Shown piece by piece: positions 25,433-34,069 of a stretch of 64,000 nucleotides of DNA. Origin of the DNA: Faecalicatena absiana (GTDB lineage Bacteria; Bacillota; Bacilli; Lactobacillales; Lactobacillaceae); contig JAEDAG010000004.1 in NCBI GenBank assembly GCA_017309015.1, positions 1-64,000 on the forward strand, given 5' to 3'. Numbering within the stretch: the first letter of the stretch is position 1; each line of letters opens with the position of its first letter. The position numbers and the translations under genes are program-made. The notes beneath the pieces were generated by a model that did not search any database, was not told the origin of the DNA, and saw only the letters and a list, made by a program, of their open reading frames with translations.

Positions 25433-26977
25433 TTAGTAGACCAGTAATCCGATGCCCAGGAAGAGCAGACAGACGAAGAACTCGAGCAGCAGCAGCTTCC
25501 AGACGAACTTCCACCATTTGTCAAAGCCGATGTTGACCATGGCCAGGGACATCAAGATCAGGCCAACCGGGGCAATCAGGCTGATATAGCCCTGGCCCCA
25601 GTTGTAGGCATCAATGACGCTGGCGCGGTCAACGCCCACGACGTTGGCCAATGGGGCCATGATTGGCATGGACAGGACGGCCAGGCCGGAAGAAGACTGG
25701 ATGAAGAAGCCTAAGACGATGTAGATCAGGAAGAGGACCCAGACAAAGGCCAGCTTGTTCATCCCCGTAATCTGCTTGCTGAAGAAGTACATGATCGTGT
25801 CGCTGGTGTGGCTTTCATCCATGACGATGGAAACCGCTCTGGCCAAGCCAACGGTCAGGGCTACGCCAAGCAGGTCAGCCGCACCGCTGACGAAGCTGGC
25901 CATAAACTTGTGCTCAGACAAGCCAGAGACGACGAACAGCAAGTAGGAGACGGCCAGGAAGACGACGGCAATTTCCGTAAAATACCAGCCCTTGCTCTGC
26001 ACGCCCCAGATCATGACCAGGAAGCCGGCCACGAAGGTGAGCAGGGTCAGCTTTTGACGCAGGGTGAACCTGCTCTTTTGTTTGCCGTTGTCAAAGGCCA
26101 GGTATTTTTGCTTGTTTTCTTCATATTGGTCATAGACCAATGACTTGGCAGGATCCTTGCGAACTTTTTCAGCATAGATGATGGTGTAGATCATGCCGAC
26201 GAGGACGGTGACCAGCAGCATGCCGATTCTTAGCGGCAGGGCTCTGGCGAAGTTGACCCCAGCAGTGTTGGAGGCAATCACCGTTGAGAAGGGGTTGATC
26301 GTCGATGCCAAAGTCCCCAGGCTGGTGCCTAAGAAGATGGTGGCAACCACGGTCATCGTATCGTAGCCCGCGGCCAAGAAGACTGGAATCAGCATGGGGT
26401 AGAAGGCCATCGTTTCTTCAGCCAGACCAAAAGTCGTCCCGCCTAAGGCAATCAAGCCCATCACGATGACGATCAACAGCACCTGCTTGCCCTTAATGTG
26501 CTCAGACAAGGCTTGCATCCCTGAATTGATGGCCCCGTTGGCGTAAACCACCCCGATGATCCCGCCCAAGATCAGGATAAAGGTAATTATGTCGATTGAA
26601 TCAGCAATCCCGTTGACCTGCGCGGTCAAAAACTGCTTGACGGCGCCCCAGAGGCTTGGCTTCTTGACTTTGATCCGCCGGTAGGAATCCGGGATAGCAA
26701 CCGGTTTGTAGATGGTCCCGTCGACCAGCTTGCCGGCATCGATCTTGACCTTGTACTTGTCCAAGGTCTGCTGGCTGGCCGGCTCATGGGTGACCTTGCC
26801 AGTCGGTGAAGTGATCGCGAAGTCCTTGCTGGATGAGTCGTAGGCCACGGTCGCGTAGTTGCCGGCTGGGATGAAGAAGGTCAGTATCTGGACCAGGACC
26901 AAGACGATGATGATCACGGAATAGGCGGTCGGAAATTCATGTGTTTTCTTTTTTACTTGTTGTTTAACAGTATTCAT
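25433..26977 (-). CDS. YfcC-family membrane transporter
   Basis: 514 residues with about 12 membrane helices. The features HEFPTAYSVIIIVLVLVQILTF at the start, GGTTFGLAEETMAFYPMLIPV, and IQSSSGLAVLSMPIMAPLANVVGV are those of YfcC/ArcD-like exchangers of the ion-transporter superfamily. Members move arginine/ornithine, other basic amino acids or C4-dicarboxylates; the substrate cannot be read here. The start at 26977 is chosen for AAGGGAG upstream. A cre-like site in the promoter suggests carbon catabolite control. Confidence 0.82.
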   Translation of the reverse strand: MNTVKQQVKKKTHEFPTAYSVIIIVLVLVQILTFFIPAGNYATVAYDSSSKDFAITSPTGKVTHEPASQQTLDKYKVKIDAGKLVDGTIYKPVAIPDSYRRIKVKKPSLWGAVKQFLTAQVNGIADSIDIITFILILGGIIGVVYANGAINSGMQALSEHIKGKQVLLIVIVMGLIALGGTTFGLAEETMAFYPMLIPVFLAAGYDTMTVVATIFLGTSLGTLASTINPFSTVIASNTAGVNFARALPLRIGMLLVTVLVGMIYTIIYAEKVRKDPAKSLVYDQYEENKQKYLAFDNGKQKSRFTLRQKLTLLTFVAGFLVMIWGVQSKGWYFTEIAVVFLAVSYLLFVVSGLSEHKFMASFVSGAADLLGVALTVGLARAVSIVMDESHTSDTIMYFFSKQITGMNKLAFVWVLFLIYIVLGFFIQSSSGLAVLSMPIMAPLANVVGVDRASVIDAYNWGQGYISLIAPVGLILMSLAMVNIGFDKWWKFVWKLLLLEFFVCLLFLGIGLLVY

Positions 26978-27025
26978 GGTTTTCACTCCCTTAACATTCA
27001 TTTGCATCCCAATTGCTCTACCTGT

Positions 27026-27064
27026 ATTGTAAGAGTAAATCCGCCAGTAAAGCAAGCGCTTTCA
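27026..27064 (-). promoter_or_regulatory. Promoter of the YfcC gene with a cre-like site
   Basis: On the minus strand TTGCTT (27055-27050) and TACAAT (27031-27026) are 18 bp apart. TGAAAGCGCTTGCT (27064-27051), close to the CcpA cre consensus, overlaps the -35, a repressing position. Confidence 0.5.
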
Positions 27065-27106
27065 TCAAAGTCTAAGGCTAGTTTACTAAAAAACTCACTT
27101 TGCATT

Positions 27107-27141
27107 AAAAAAGCCCTGCAGTCAAGGAATGACTGCAGGGC
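27107..27141 (-). terminator. Terminator of the ECF operon
   Basis: GCCCTGCAGTCA pairs with TGACTGCAGGGC (27113-27124 with 27130-27141). Read on the minus strand it ends in T6. It lies 53 bp after the last ECF gene. Confidence 0.9.
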
Positions 27142-27193
27142 AGGGTAACTGATCTAGATTAGTTTGAGAGTGAAATAAGAAAGCTGTTGGAGC

Positions 27194-27979
27194 TTATCGA
27201 TCTTCAGCCTGCTCTAAGGACAGGAAGGGCGGATCGATTCCCAGCATCTGGGAAAGGGAGTAGACCCGGGGCGGGAGGACGCCGATTTTTTCAACCAGAT
27301 CCGGCTGGGCAAACAGGTCGCTGACCGCGCCGGAGAATATCAGGCGGCCATGGTTCATGACGTTGACCCGCTCGCACTGGCTGGCCAGCCAGTCCATGTC
27401 GTGGGTGATCACGATCAATTGCCGGCCGCGGGCTTCCAGCTGCTTGAAAATCCGGGTGACCCGCTGGCGGCTTGGATAGTCCAGGGACATCATTGGCTCA
27501 TCAAAGAGGTAGATTTCCGGATCGATTGCCAGGACGGTCGCGATGGTCAAGAGCTTCTTTTCAGACAAGGACAGGTCGTAGGGATTCTTTTCCTGGCTGC
27601 CTTCCAGGCCAACCGCTTTTAAGGCTTGATCGGTCTGGTCTTTGATTGCTGCTTCAGGCAGGCCCAGCTTTTTCAGGCCCCAGGCCACTTCTTTGGCAAC
27701 GGTCGCGTTGAAGATCTGGTCATTGGGGTCCTGGAAGGTGTAGCCAACCTTCTTGATCCGGTCTTGGGCAAGATACTGCCCCAAATCCTCGCCGTCTACG
27801 GTGACTTGGCCTTCTTGCAGGTCTAAGAGCCCGCTCAGCAGCTTGAGCAGGGTGGACTTGCCGGCCCCGTTTTGGCCAATGAAGGCCGTGAGTCTGTCGG
27901 CCAGAACCAGGTGGTCCAGCTTTAGGTCAAAGCCGGCTTCGGGATAGGCAAAGCCCAGCTTGTTGATTTCAATCGTCAT
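27194..27979 (-). CDS. ecfA2: ECF transporter ATPase with degenerate signature motif
   Basis: 261 residues. Walker [13 protein letters not shown]-loop TFQDPNDQIF (the double-Q form of ECF ATPases), Walker B IYLFDEPMMSLD and H-loop ITHDMD are all consensus. The ABC signature is not: LSLSEKKLL replaces LSGGQ. It pairs with the neighbouring ATPase, whose defects are the mirror image. It energises uptake of a vitamin or other micronutrient through EcfT and the S-component. It overlaps the next gene by four bases. The A1/A2 naming follows gene order only. Confidence 0.88.
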   Translation of the reverse strand: MTIEINKLGFAYPEAGFDLKLDHLVLADRLTAFIGQNGAGKSTLLKLLSGLLDLQEGQVTVDGEDLGQYLAQDRIKKVGYTFQDPNDQIFNATVAKEVAWGLKKLGLPEAAIKDQTDQALKAVGLEGSQEKNPYDLSLSEKKLLTIATVLAIDPEIYLFDEPMMSLDYPSRQRVTRIFKQLEARGRQLIVITHDMDWLASQCERVNVMNHGRLIFSGAVSDLFAQPDLVEKIGVLPPRVYSLSQMLGIDPPFLSLEQAEDR

Positions 27980-28803
27980 TTTCCAGCTGCCTCCTTCAAT
28001 TCACTGGCAGTTACGGGGTATGAGCCGTCTGGACGCTTAATTTTCAGGCGTTTGGCCAGCTCCAGGGAAGTTGGCTTGGCAACCAGGGGGTCATCCTTCA
28101 GCTGGTTGAAGACGGCTTGCGGGGTCCCGGAAGCAGCCAGCCGGCCTGCTTCCAGCACCCAGATCTGGTCGCAGACCTCGGCCAGGTCGTCGACTTCGCC
28201 TGAAGCGATGAAGACGGTCTGGTCCTTTTGCTGCTTGAGCCAGGAGAAGAAATGCTGGCGGCCAACCGGGTCCATTTGGCTGGTTGGATCGTCCAGGAGC
28301 AAAAATTGCGGGTTAAGTGCCAGGGCACTGGCAATGGCCAGGCGCTGCATCTGACCGCCGGAGAGGGCCGTGGGAGCTTGCTCCAAGTAGTCTTCCAGAT
28401 CAAACTGGCTGGCCACGGCGGCGACCCGGTCTTGAATGGTGAGGGGGTCCAAGCCGCGGTTGACCAGGGCAAAGGCGAGCTCGTCATAGACTGAGTCCGC
28501 CAAGCCGCTGAGCTGGCTGGCGCTGTCTTGCAAGACAACCCCCGTGGTCTTCCTGAGTTCTGGAGCCAGGTCGCGATAGTCATTGTCCCCCAGGGTCACT
28601 TTCCCCTTGATCTTGGCGGGAATGATCTTGGGAATGATTCCGGCAAAAAGGTTGAGCAAGGTTGACCGGCCACCCTTGCTGGGGCCAACCAGGCCGATTT
28701 TTGCCCCTACTGGGGCAAAAACCGTAATCTCCTTTAACACCCAGTCTTCAAAGCCCAAATACTGGACTGACAGATTCTTTAAGGCTATTTGACGAGAAGC
28801 CAT
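27976..28803 (-). CDS. ecfA1: ECF transporter ATPase with altered Walker A and B
   Basis: 275 residues. The Walker A motif is GPSKGGRST: the nucleotide-binding Lys is Arg and an extra Lys sits where Gly is usual. Walker B is LLLDDPTS, with Asp for the catalytic Glu. The signature LSGGQMQR is intact and the H-loop position reads IASGEVDD, with no His. So this subunit probably holds ATP without cutting it, and lends its signature to the partner's active site. Translation is coupled to both neighbours (overlaps of 4 and 19 bp). Confidence 0.88.
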   Translation of the reverse strand: MASRQIALKNLSVQYLGFEDWVLKEITVFAPVGAKIGLVGPSKGGRSTLLNLFAGIIPKIIPAKIKGKVTLGDNDYRDLAPELRKTTGVVLQDSASQLSGLADSVYDELAFALVNRGLDPLTIQDRVAAVASQFDLEDYLEQAPTALSGGQMQRLAIASALALNPQFLLLDDPTSQMDPVGRQHFFSWLKQQKDQTVFIASGEVDDLAEVCDQIWVLEAGRLAASGTPQAVFNQLKDDPLVAKPTSLELAKRLKIKRPDGSYPVTASELKEAAGK

Positions 28804-29555
28804 GCTTTTCCTCCAATCAAGAACAGGCAGATTAAGGACAAGGCCAAGTGGGTCTTATGGCCCAGCCAGTATTCTTGCTTAAGCTCCGGCTTGCGGCGCT
28901 CCGGGCTGTCGTATCCGCGCAGCTGCAGGGAAATGGACCGGTTGATGGCCATCTGGAAGGTCTTGATGATCAAGGGCACCAGCACGGGCACGATCATCTC
29001 CACTCTGGACCAGACTGACTTGGCGGGCACGATTCCCCGCGCTCTTTGGGCCAGCTGGATCTTCTGCAGGTTCTGCTTCATTTCCGGCAGGATGTAGCAG
29101 ACCGACATCAAGACGTAGACCTGCTTGTAAGAGAGACCGGCTGCTTCCAGATACTTGGCGTTTTCGGAAATAGTGGTCGTTTCAATAAAGAAGCAGGTGG
29201 AAAAAATAATGACCAGAATCCGGCAGCCCAGAAGCAGGGCGTGGGTCAGGCCTTCCTGGTAGAAGAGCAGGATGCCGGCCTTCAAAGCCAGGGTGTGGTT
29301 GCCTGGCCAGAAGAGCCCCTGGATCAAGAGCATGGTCATGATCAAGAAAAGACTGAAGGCAGTCATTGCCCACAGTCCCTTCGTCTTGCGTGAAAACATG
29401 ATCAAAAGCGCCGTGGCTGCCAGAAGCGGCAGCTCCAATAGCGGCTGGCTGATCACGAAGCTGGCCAAAGTGAAGCCAGCAATCAATAAAAGCTTGCTGA
29501 TGGGGTCGACTTTGGCATACCACTTGCTTTGGTCGATCGCGGCCTGTCCAATCAT
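28785..29555 (-). CDS. ecfT: ECF transporter transmembrane coupling protein
   Basis: 256 residues, hydrophobic N-terminal helices (about 25-125), then the cytoplasmic coupling helices with the two ARG-type motifs of EcfT: LAQRARGIVP and SLQLRGYDSP, which press on the ATPases. The opening KVDPISKLLLIAGF is conserved in the family. It links ATP hydrolysis to toppling of the S-component. It overlaps the S-component stop by one base and the ATPase start by 19. Confidence 0.9.
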   Translation of the reverse strand: MIGQAAIDQSKWYAKVDPISKLLLIAGFTLASFVISQPLLELPLLAATALLIMFSRKTKGLWAMTAFSLFLIMTMLLIQGLFWPGNHTLALKAGILLFYQEGLTHALLLGCRILVIIFSTCFFIETTTISENAKYLEAAGLSYKQVYVLMSVCYILPEMKQNLQKIQLAQRARGIVPAKSVWSRVEMIVPVLVPLIIKTFQMAINRSISLQLRGYDSPERRKPELKQEYWLGHKTHLALSLICLFLIGGKAWLLVK

Positions 29556-30157
29556 TAGTTTTCGTTCCCCTTAAAGAAGTAGATCATCCGCTTTGGCATC
29601 TGCTTGTAGATCAAGAAGGCCAGGTAGGCAACTACGACCTTGTCCAGCAGGTCCAAGACGAATTCGTCAACGAATGATGCGATCCAAATGCTGACGTGCT
29701 TGGCAATCATGCTGGCAAACAGGGCATCCCCCCAGGCAATCCCGGTTTGCCCGCCCCAGAAGATGACGTTGAGCGGGGTTGAGATGATGGCTGAGACCAA
29801 GGCAATGATGATGGCCGCCGGCAAAACCTTCTTGGCGCTGGCAAACCAGCCGCGGGCATGCAGAATCCCCACGGCAATGCCGATGCCAATGCTGGTCAGG
29901 GCGTAGACGGTTGAAATTGGCGACAAGGTCAGCCCATAGATAATGTTGTTGATGAAGCCGCTGATGGCGCCGGCAATTGGGCCGGCCAGCATGCTGGCCA
30001 GGAAAGTCCCCAAAGACCCCAGCCAAAGGGGCAGCTTCAAGCCTTCGGCAAAGGCCTTGGCCACGTAGTTGATCCCGACGGCCGCGGGAATCAGGGTCAC
30101 CGTGGCGGCAGACAGCTTAAACTTCCAGACATTTTGCAAACTATTCTTCTTCTCCAT
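29555..30157 (-). CDS. ECF transporter S-component, substrate unknown
   Basis: 200 residues, six predicted membrane helices. AGPIAGAISGFINNIIYGLT and VYALTSIGIGIAVGILHARGW are typical of one S-component group whose substrate I cannot name. It binds the substrate outside and docks on EcfT. First gene of the operon, so the four genes form a dedicated (group I) ECF system. It lies directly under the palindrome 30188-30214, which probably controls the whole operon. There is no riboswitch-like leader (only about 30 bp). Confidence 0.85.
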   Translation of the reverse strand: MEKKNSLQNVWKFKLSAATVTLIPAAVGINYVAKAFAEGLKLPLWLGSLGTFLASMLAGPIAGAISGFINNIIYGLTLSPISTVYALTSIGIGIAVGILHARGWFASAKKVLPAAIIIALVSAIISTPLNVIFWGGQTGIAWGDALFASMIAKHVSIWIASFVDEFVLDLLDKVVVAYLAFLIYKQMPKRMIYFFKGNEN

Positions 30158-30187
30158 GATTGATAATTCTCCTTAGATTTCGCTAGT

Positions 30188-30214
30188 TAAAAGTAAAGGT
30201 AACCTTTACTTTTA
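30188..30214. promoter_or_regulatory. Perfect 27-bp palindromic operator before the ECF operon
   Basis: TAAAAGTAAAGGT-A-ACCTTTACTTTTA: 13-bp arms around one base, 31 bp before the S-component start. Such perfection points to binding by a dimeric repressor. It is followed (minus strand) by the Shine-Dalgarno AAGGAG. I do not know the regulator; it does not fit BirA, NiaR or Fur patterns that I recall. Confidence 0.7.
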
Positions 30215-30555
30215 TATGGATGAATTACGTCGATTCTAGCACTGAAAGGGGACGGGGACAAGTGATTTTTTGCACGAAAAACCGAAAAATTTCCTAGCCC
30301 CCTCTAACTTTCGGCAGGCGAAAAAAGGAAAACTATCGCTGGCAGATCAAGTTAAAGTATCCGCTACCTTAACCGAAAAAACAGAATAATCTTTTCACAA
30401 AGTACTTAGAGTTAGTTGCAATTTGCAGGTACAACTTTTCTGACTAAAACGGCTATTGCACTGGCTGTTTGCGGGTGATATTTTTGAGATGAACAAAATT
30501 AATATGCTGATTAAGCAGAAGAAATTATCTTTTGGCAAAGCAAACGAAAGGAAAA
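30215..30555. other. Gene-free divergent region between the ECF and exporter operons
   Basis: No credible ORF; the small frame at 30456 lacks a ribosome site. No strong promoter could be placed for the exporter. The half with the ECF promoter is purine-rich (GGGGACGGGGACAAG near 30250). Confidence 0.45.
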
Positions 30556-32289
30556 GTGAGTGGAATGGCAGAAGACGTGAAGCGCGATCCGGCCAAGGTC
30601 AGCTCCTACTTTATTGCCCAGTGGCCCGCTTTGGCGGTCGTCACCGTCTCCGGCATCATCTACAATGTCGGCATGGCGGCCGGACCTTGGTTTGAAGGCC
30701 AGCTGGCCCAGTGCCTGGTCAATATCCTGCAGCAAAAGGCCCGGCCTAGTGCCATGGTCAAATTGAGTCTTGGCTACGTGCTGGCCATCTTCATCGTGCA
30801 GTTCATGCGCTATTTGAAGCGGCTTTACGTTCGCAAGTTCGCCAACCAGACGATCCTGTCCATGCGCAGCAGCCTGTACCAGACCCTGCTGACCAAGACC
30901 AGCCTGGACGATATCGGGACCATCATGACCAAGGCTATTTCTGATGCGGATGACTGCGCGGAGGGGATGCGGAAGTTTACGACGGAAATTTTTGACACGG
31001 GCGTGGTGATGATCGTCTACATCGTGATGCTGATGTGCTATGACTGGCGCTTATCCTTGATTGCCCTGCTTTTTCCGCCTTTGGCCTATGTCTTGGCCGG
31101 ACAGCTGAAGAAAGTGGTCACGGGCGCCGTCGCCAAGGCTAAAGAGGCGGCTGGCGACTTGAATGCCGCAACCTTGGACCGGGCCGGCAACAGCCTGACC
31201 TACCGGATCTATGGGGTGGAAAGAATTCGCGACGGCATTTACGAAAAGTTTCTGCAAAACTATGAAAAGCGCCAGATCAAGGCCGGGGTCTTGATGAGCG
31301 CGGCTGAGCCGATCTACTACATCATCTCGTCCATTAGCGTCATCTTTATTATCTGGCTGGGCGGGCGCAACGTCTGCGGCTTGGGCTGGCAGAGCTGGAA
31401 CATCGCGGCTTTTTCCACTTATTTGGCCTGCTTTGGCAAGCTGTCCGTGAAGTCTTCCCACGCCGCCAACCTCTTTAATGCCGTGCAGAAGGCGGAAGTC
31501 TCCTGGAAGCGGATCAAGCCGCTCTTAACAAACGACGTGCCGGCAAGAAAGCAGCTGGCCCCATTTGGCCCAGTCAAAGTCAAGCAGCTGACTTTCAGCT
31601 GGAAGGACGACCAGCCCTTGCTGGAAAATATTTCCCTGACGGCCAAGCCAGGCGAGATTGTTGGGGTTACCGGTCCAGTTGCCTGCGGCAAGTCGACCTT
31701 TGGCCAGGCCTTTTTGGGCCAGCTGCCATATTCGGGGACGATCGAGCTGAATGGGCAAGACTTGCGCCAGCTCCAGCAGGCCGGCTATTTGACCACGGCC
31801 TACCTGGGCCATGATCCCCAGCTCTTGGCCGCATCAATCAAGGACAACATCGCCTTAGGGCAGGAAAAAGCGGTTTCCGCCGTCTTAAGCGACGCCGATT
31901 TAGTCCAGGACTTGGAGAAGATGCCGGATAAAGCGGCAACCCAAGTCGGGGAAGGTGGGACCAGGCTGTCGGGCGGGCAGGCCGCGCGGGTTGCCCTGGC
32001 CCGTGCCCTCTACCATGAGCGGCCGATCTTGATCTTGGACGATCCCTTTGCCAGCGTTGACCAGAAGACGGAAATGAAGATCTTGCAGAATCTGCGCCAG
32101 CACTACCATGACCGGGTCATCTTCTTGATCTCGCACCGGCTTGAATTCTTCGCCAGCCTGGACCAAATACTGTACATTGACGGCAAAAAGACGGCTTGCG
32201 GCAAGCACGCGGACTTGCTGAAGAAATCGTTGGGCTATGCCAAGCTCTATTGCCGCCAAGTGAAAGGAGGCAGCAGCGATGAAAAATAA
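30556..32289 (+). CDS. Heterodimeric ABC exporter, subunit 1 (non-catalytic Walker B)
   Basis: 577 residues: six membrane helices (about 25-310) and a C-terminal ATPase. Walker A GPVACGKST, signature LSGGQAARVALARAL, H-loop ISHRLE. Walker B is LILDDPFASVD, with Asp for the catalytic Glu. The GTG at 30556 is preferred because AAAGG lies four bases upstream; the ATG at 30565 is the alternative. It partners the next gene, which overlaps it by 11 bp. Exporters of this design move drugs, lipids or peptides; the substrate is unknown. Confidence 0.85.
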   Translation: MSGMAEDVKRDPAKVSSYFIAQWPALAVVTVSGIIYNVGMAAGPWFEGQLAQCLVNILQQKARPSAMVKLSLGYVLAIFIVQFMRYLKRLYVRKFANQTILSMRSSLYQTLLTKTSLDDIGTIMTKAISDADDCAEGMRKFTTEIFDTGVVMIVYIVMLMCYDWRLSLIALLFPPLAYVLAGQLKKVVTGAVAKAKEAAGDLNAATLDRAGNSLTYRIYGVERIRDGIYEKFLQNYEKRQIKAGVLMSAAEPIYYIISSISVIFIIWLGGRNVCGLGWQSWNIAAFSTYLACFGKLSVKSSHAANLFNAVQKAEVSWKRIKPLLTNDVPARKQLAPFGPVKVKQLTFSWKDDQPLLENISLTAKPGEIVGVTGPVACGKSTFGQAFLGQLPYSGTIELNGQDLRQLQQAGYLTTAYLGHDPQLLAASIKDNIALGQEKAVSAVLSDADLVQDLEKMPDKAATQVGEGGTRLSGGQAARVALARALYHERPILILDDPFASVDQKTEMKILQNLRQHYHDRVIFLISHRLEFFASLDQILYIDGKKTACGKHADLLKKSLGYAKLYCRQVKGGSSDEK

Positions 32290-33922
32290 GCTCACGCCCT
32301 TGAAGATCTTTAACAAAGCCATTGCTCCCCACCGGGCATTGACCACCGCGCTTTTGGCCTTGATCGCGGTCAATGTCGCCGTCTCTTTGCTCCCGCCGCT
32401 CATTCTGGGCGTGATCGTCGACCAGCTGACCGGCAAGCACCCGTCAAGGAGCCTGCTGGGTGCTGGCCTGGTCTATTTTGCCGCGCTTTTGGCCAGCAAG
32501 CTGCTGGAGGCAGTCCGGGAAAGCATGATCACGGTCTGGGGCGAGAAGGTGACCCACGGGATCCGGACTGAGATGGCGCGAAAGCTCAGCCGCTTGCCGG
32601 CAAGCTACTTCAGCCATAATTCCAGCGGGACTTTGGTCTCCCGCTTCGTCAATGACGTCGATACCCTGGAAGACTTGTTTTCATCCGGCATCATCAGCAT
32701 GATTGCCAACCTGGCTTCGATTATCGGCATTTTGGCGGTCGTCTTTGTCAAAAGCCTGGGGCTGGGCTTGCTCCTGCTTTTGTCGCTGCCCATTTTATGG
32801 TGGTTCACCGTGCTGATCCAGCGCGCCTCCTATAATGCGCAGCTTGACAACCGGCAGGCGGTCGCGGCCTGTGACCAGGTATTGCCTGAAACCTTGCGCA
32901 GCCTGCTGATGATCCGTCTCTACCAGGCAGAGAAATTCATGCGGGACCACTATCAGAAAATTCTCCGGCAAAGCTTCGCGGCCCTGGAGCGGTCCAACTT
33001 CTGCGACGCGGTCTACTCGCCGGTCGTTATTTTCGCGCAGGCGCTCTTGACCGCGGTCATGATGGTCTGCGCCAGTCTTGGCGGGGGCTTTCGCGGCTTC
33101 TTTGGCATCAGCGCCGGAACCGCGGTGACGGTGATTGCCTATGTGGGCCAGGTCTTTACGCCCTTGGCCGACATTGGGATGGAAATTCAAAATGTGCAAG
33201 CCGCAATGGCTGGGACCAAGCGGATCGAGGACTTCATGAATGAAGCCGAGCGCCCGGCCAGTCAAAAGCAGGTCCTGGTCCAAACGCCGGCGATTGCCAT
33301 CAAGGACTTGTCCTTTGCCTATGAGCCAGGTCGGCCGATTTTTGACCATTTCAACCTGACGGTCAATGCTGGCGAAATCGTGACCTTGAAGGGCCGGACG
33401 GGTGCTGGCAAGAGCACCTTGTTTAAGCTGATCTTAGGCCTTTATCAGCCGCAAGCCGGACAGATCAAGATCTTTGGCCAGGACGTGGCTGCCCTGCCAG
33501 AAGCGGAAAAGCGCCAGCTCTATGGCTGCGTTGAACAGAATTTCAAGCCAGTCGCGGGCTGCCTGCTAGAGCAGATTAGCCTGGGTGACCCTGGAATTGG
33601 CGAAGACCAGGTCTGGCAGGCCCTTGAAACCGTGGGCCTGGCTGAGCGCGTCCGCAAATTGCCGGATGGCCTTGACAGCAGGCTGTCAAACGCCGCGCTC
33701 TCCAACGGCCAGCTGCAGCTGCTCTCCATTGCCCGGGCCATCGTCTGCCAGCCTAAGCTGCTTTTGTTTGACGAGATTACGGCCAACATGGACGTCGTGA
33801 CGGAAGACAAGCTGCTGTCAGCCTTGAAAAGGGCAGCGCGGGGCAATACGCTTTTGTCCATTTCCCACCGGACTGAGCTCTTGCGTGGCGGGAAGATCAT
33901 CACTATTGGTAAAGACCAATAG
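32279..33922 (+). CDS. Heterodimeric ABC exporter, subunit 2 (catalytic Walker B)
   Basis: 547 residues, same plan as its neighbour: six helices, then Walker A GRTGAGKST, Walker B LLLFDEITANMD with the catalytic Glu, H-loop SISHRTEL, but a changed signature LSNGQLQL. Combined with subunit 1 this gives one consensus ATP site (this Walker A/B with the LSGGQ of subunit 1) and one degenerate site, as in BmrCD- and TM287/288-type exporters. Translation is coupled by the 11-bp overlap. No terminator is obvious after it. Confidence 0.87.
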   Translation: MKNKLTPLKIFNKAIAPHRALTTALLALIAVNVAVSLLPPLILGVIVDQLTGKHPSRSLLGAGLVYFAALLASKLLEAVRESMITVWGEKVTHGIRTEMARKLSRLPASYFSHNSSGTLVSRFVNDVDTLEDLFSSGIISMIANLASIIGILAVVFVKSLGLGLLLLLSLPILWWFTVLIQRASYNAQLDNRQAVAACDQVLPETLRSLLMIRLYQAEKFMRDHYQKILRQSFAALERSNFCDAVYSPVVIFAQALLTAVMMVCASLGGGFRGFFGISAGTAVTVIAYVGQVFTPLADIGMEIQNVQAAMAGTKRIEDFMNEAERPASQKQVLVQTPAIAIKDLSFAYEPGRPIFDHFNLTVNAGEIVTLKGRTGAGKSTLFKLILGLYQPQAGQIKIFGQDVAALPEAEKRQLYGCVEQNFKPVAGCLLEQISLGDPGIGEDQVWQALETVGLAERVRKLPDGLDSRLSNAALSNGQLQLLSIARAIVCQPKLLLFDEITANMDVVTEDKLLSALKRAARGNTLLSISHRTELLRGGKIITIGKDQ

Positions 33923-34002
33923 CCGATAAATAGCAAATCAGTCATATTATTGGCAAATAATCTGTGAAAATTCCCGTAGTTATATTAAAATAAAAGTTAA
34001 TG

Positions 34003-34044
34003 GCTAATTATGCGAGTAAGCGAATGCTAGGCATAATAATTAGC
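34003..34044 (+). repeat. Inverted repeat in the leader of the third GGDEF gene
   Basis: GCTAATTATGC (34003-34013) is nearly inverted at GCATAATAATTAGC (34031-34044), with a two-base slip. It lies 26 bp before the start codon, and could be an operator or an RNA hairpin. The rest of 33923-34069 is AT-rich without a gene. Confidence 0.4.
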
Positions 34045-34069
34045 ATGATTATTAAGAGTTTGCTAGAAC

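Noticed and set aside
30456..30695. Plus-strand ORF of 79 codons overlapping the exporter start
   Set aside because: No ribosome site, and its second half is the exporter gene in another frame.
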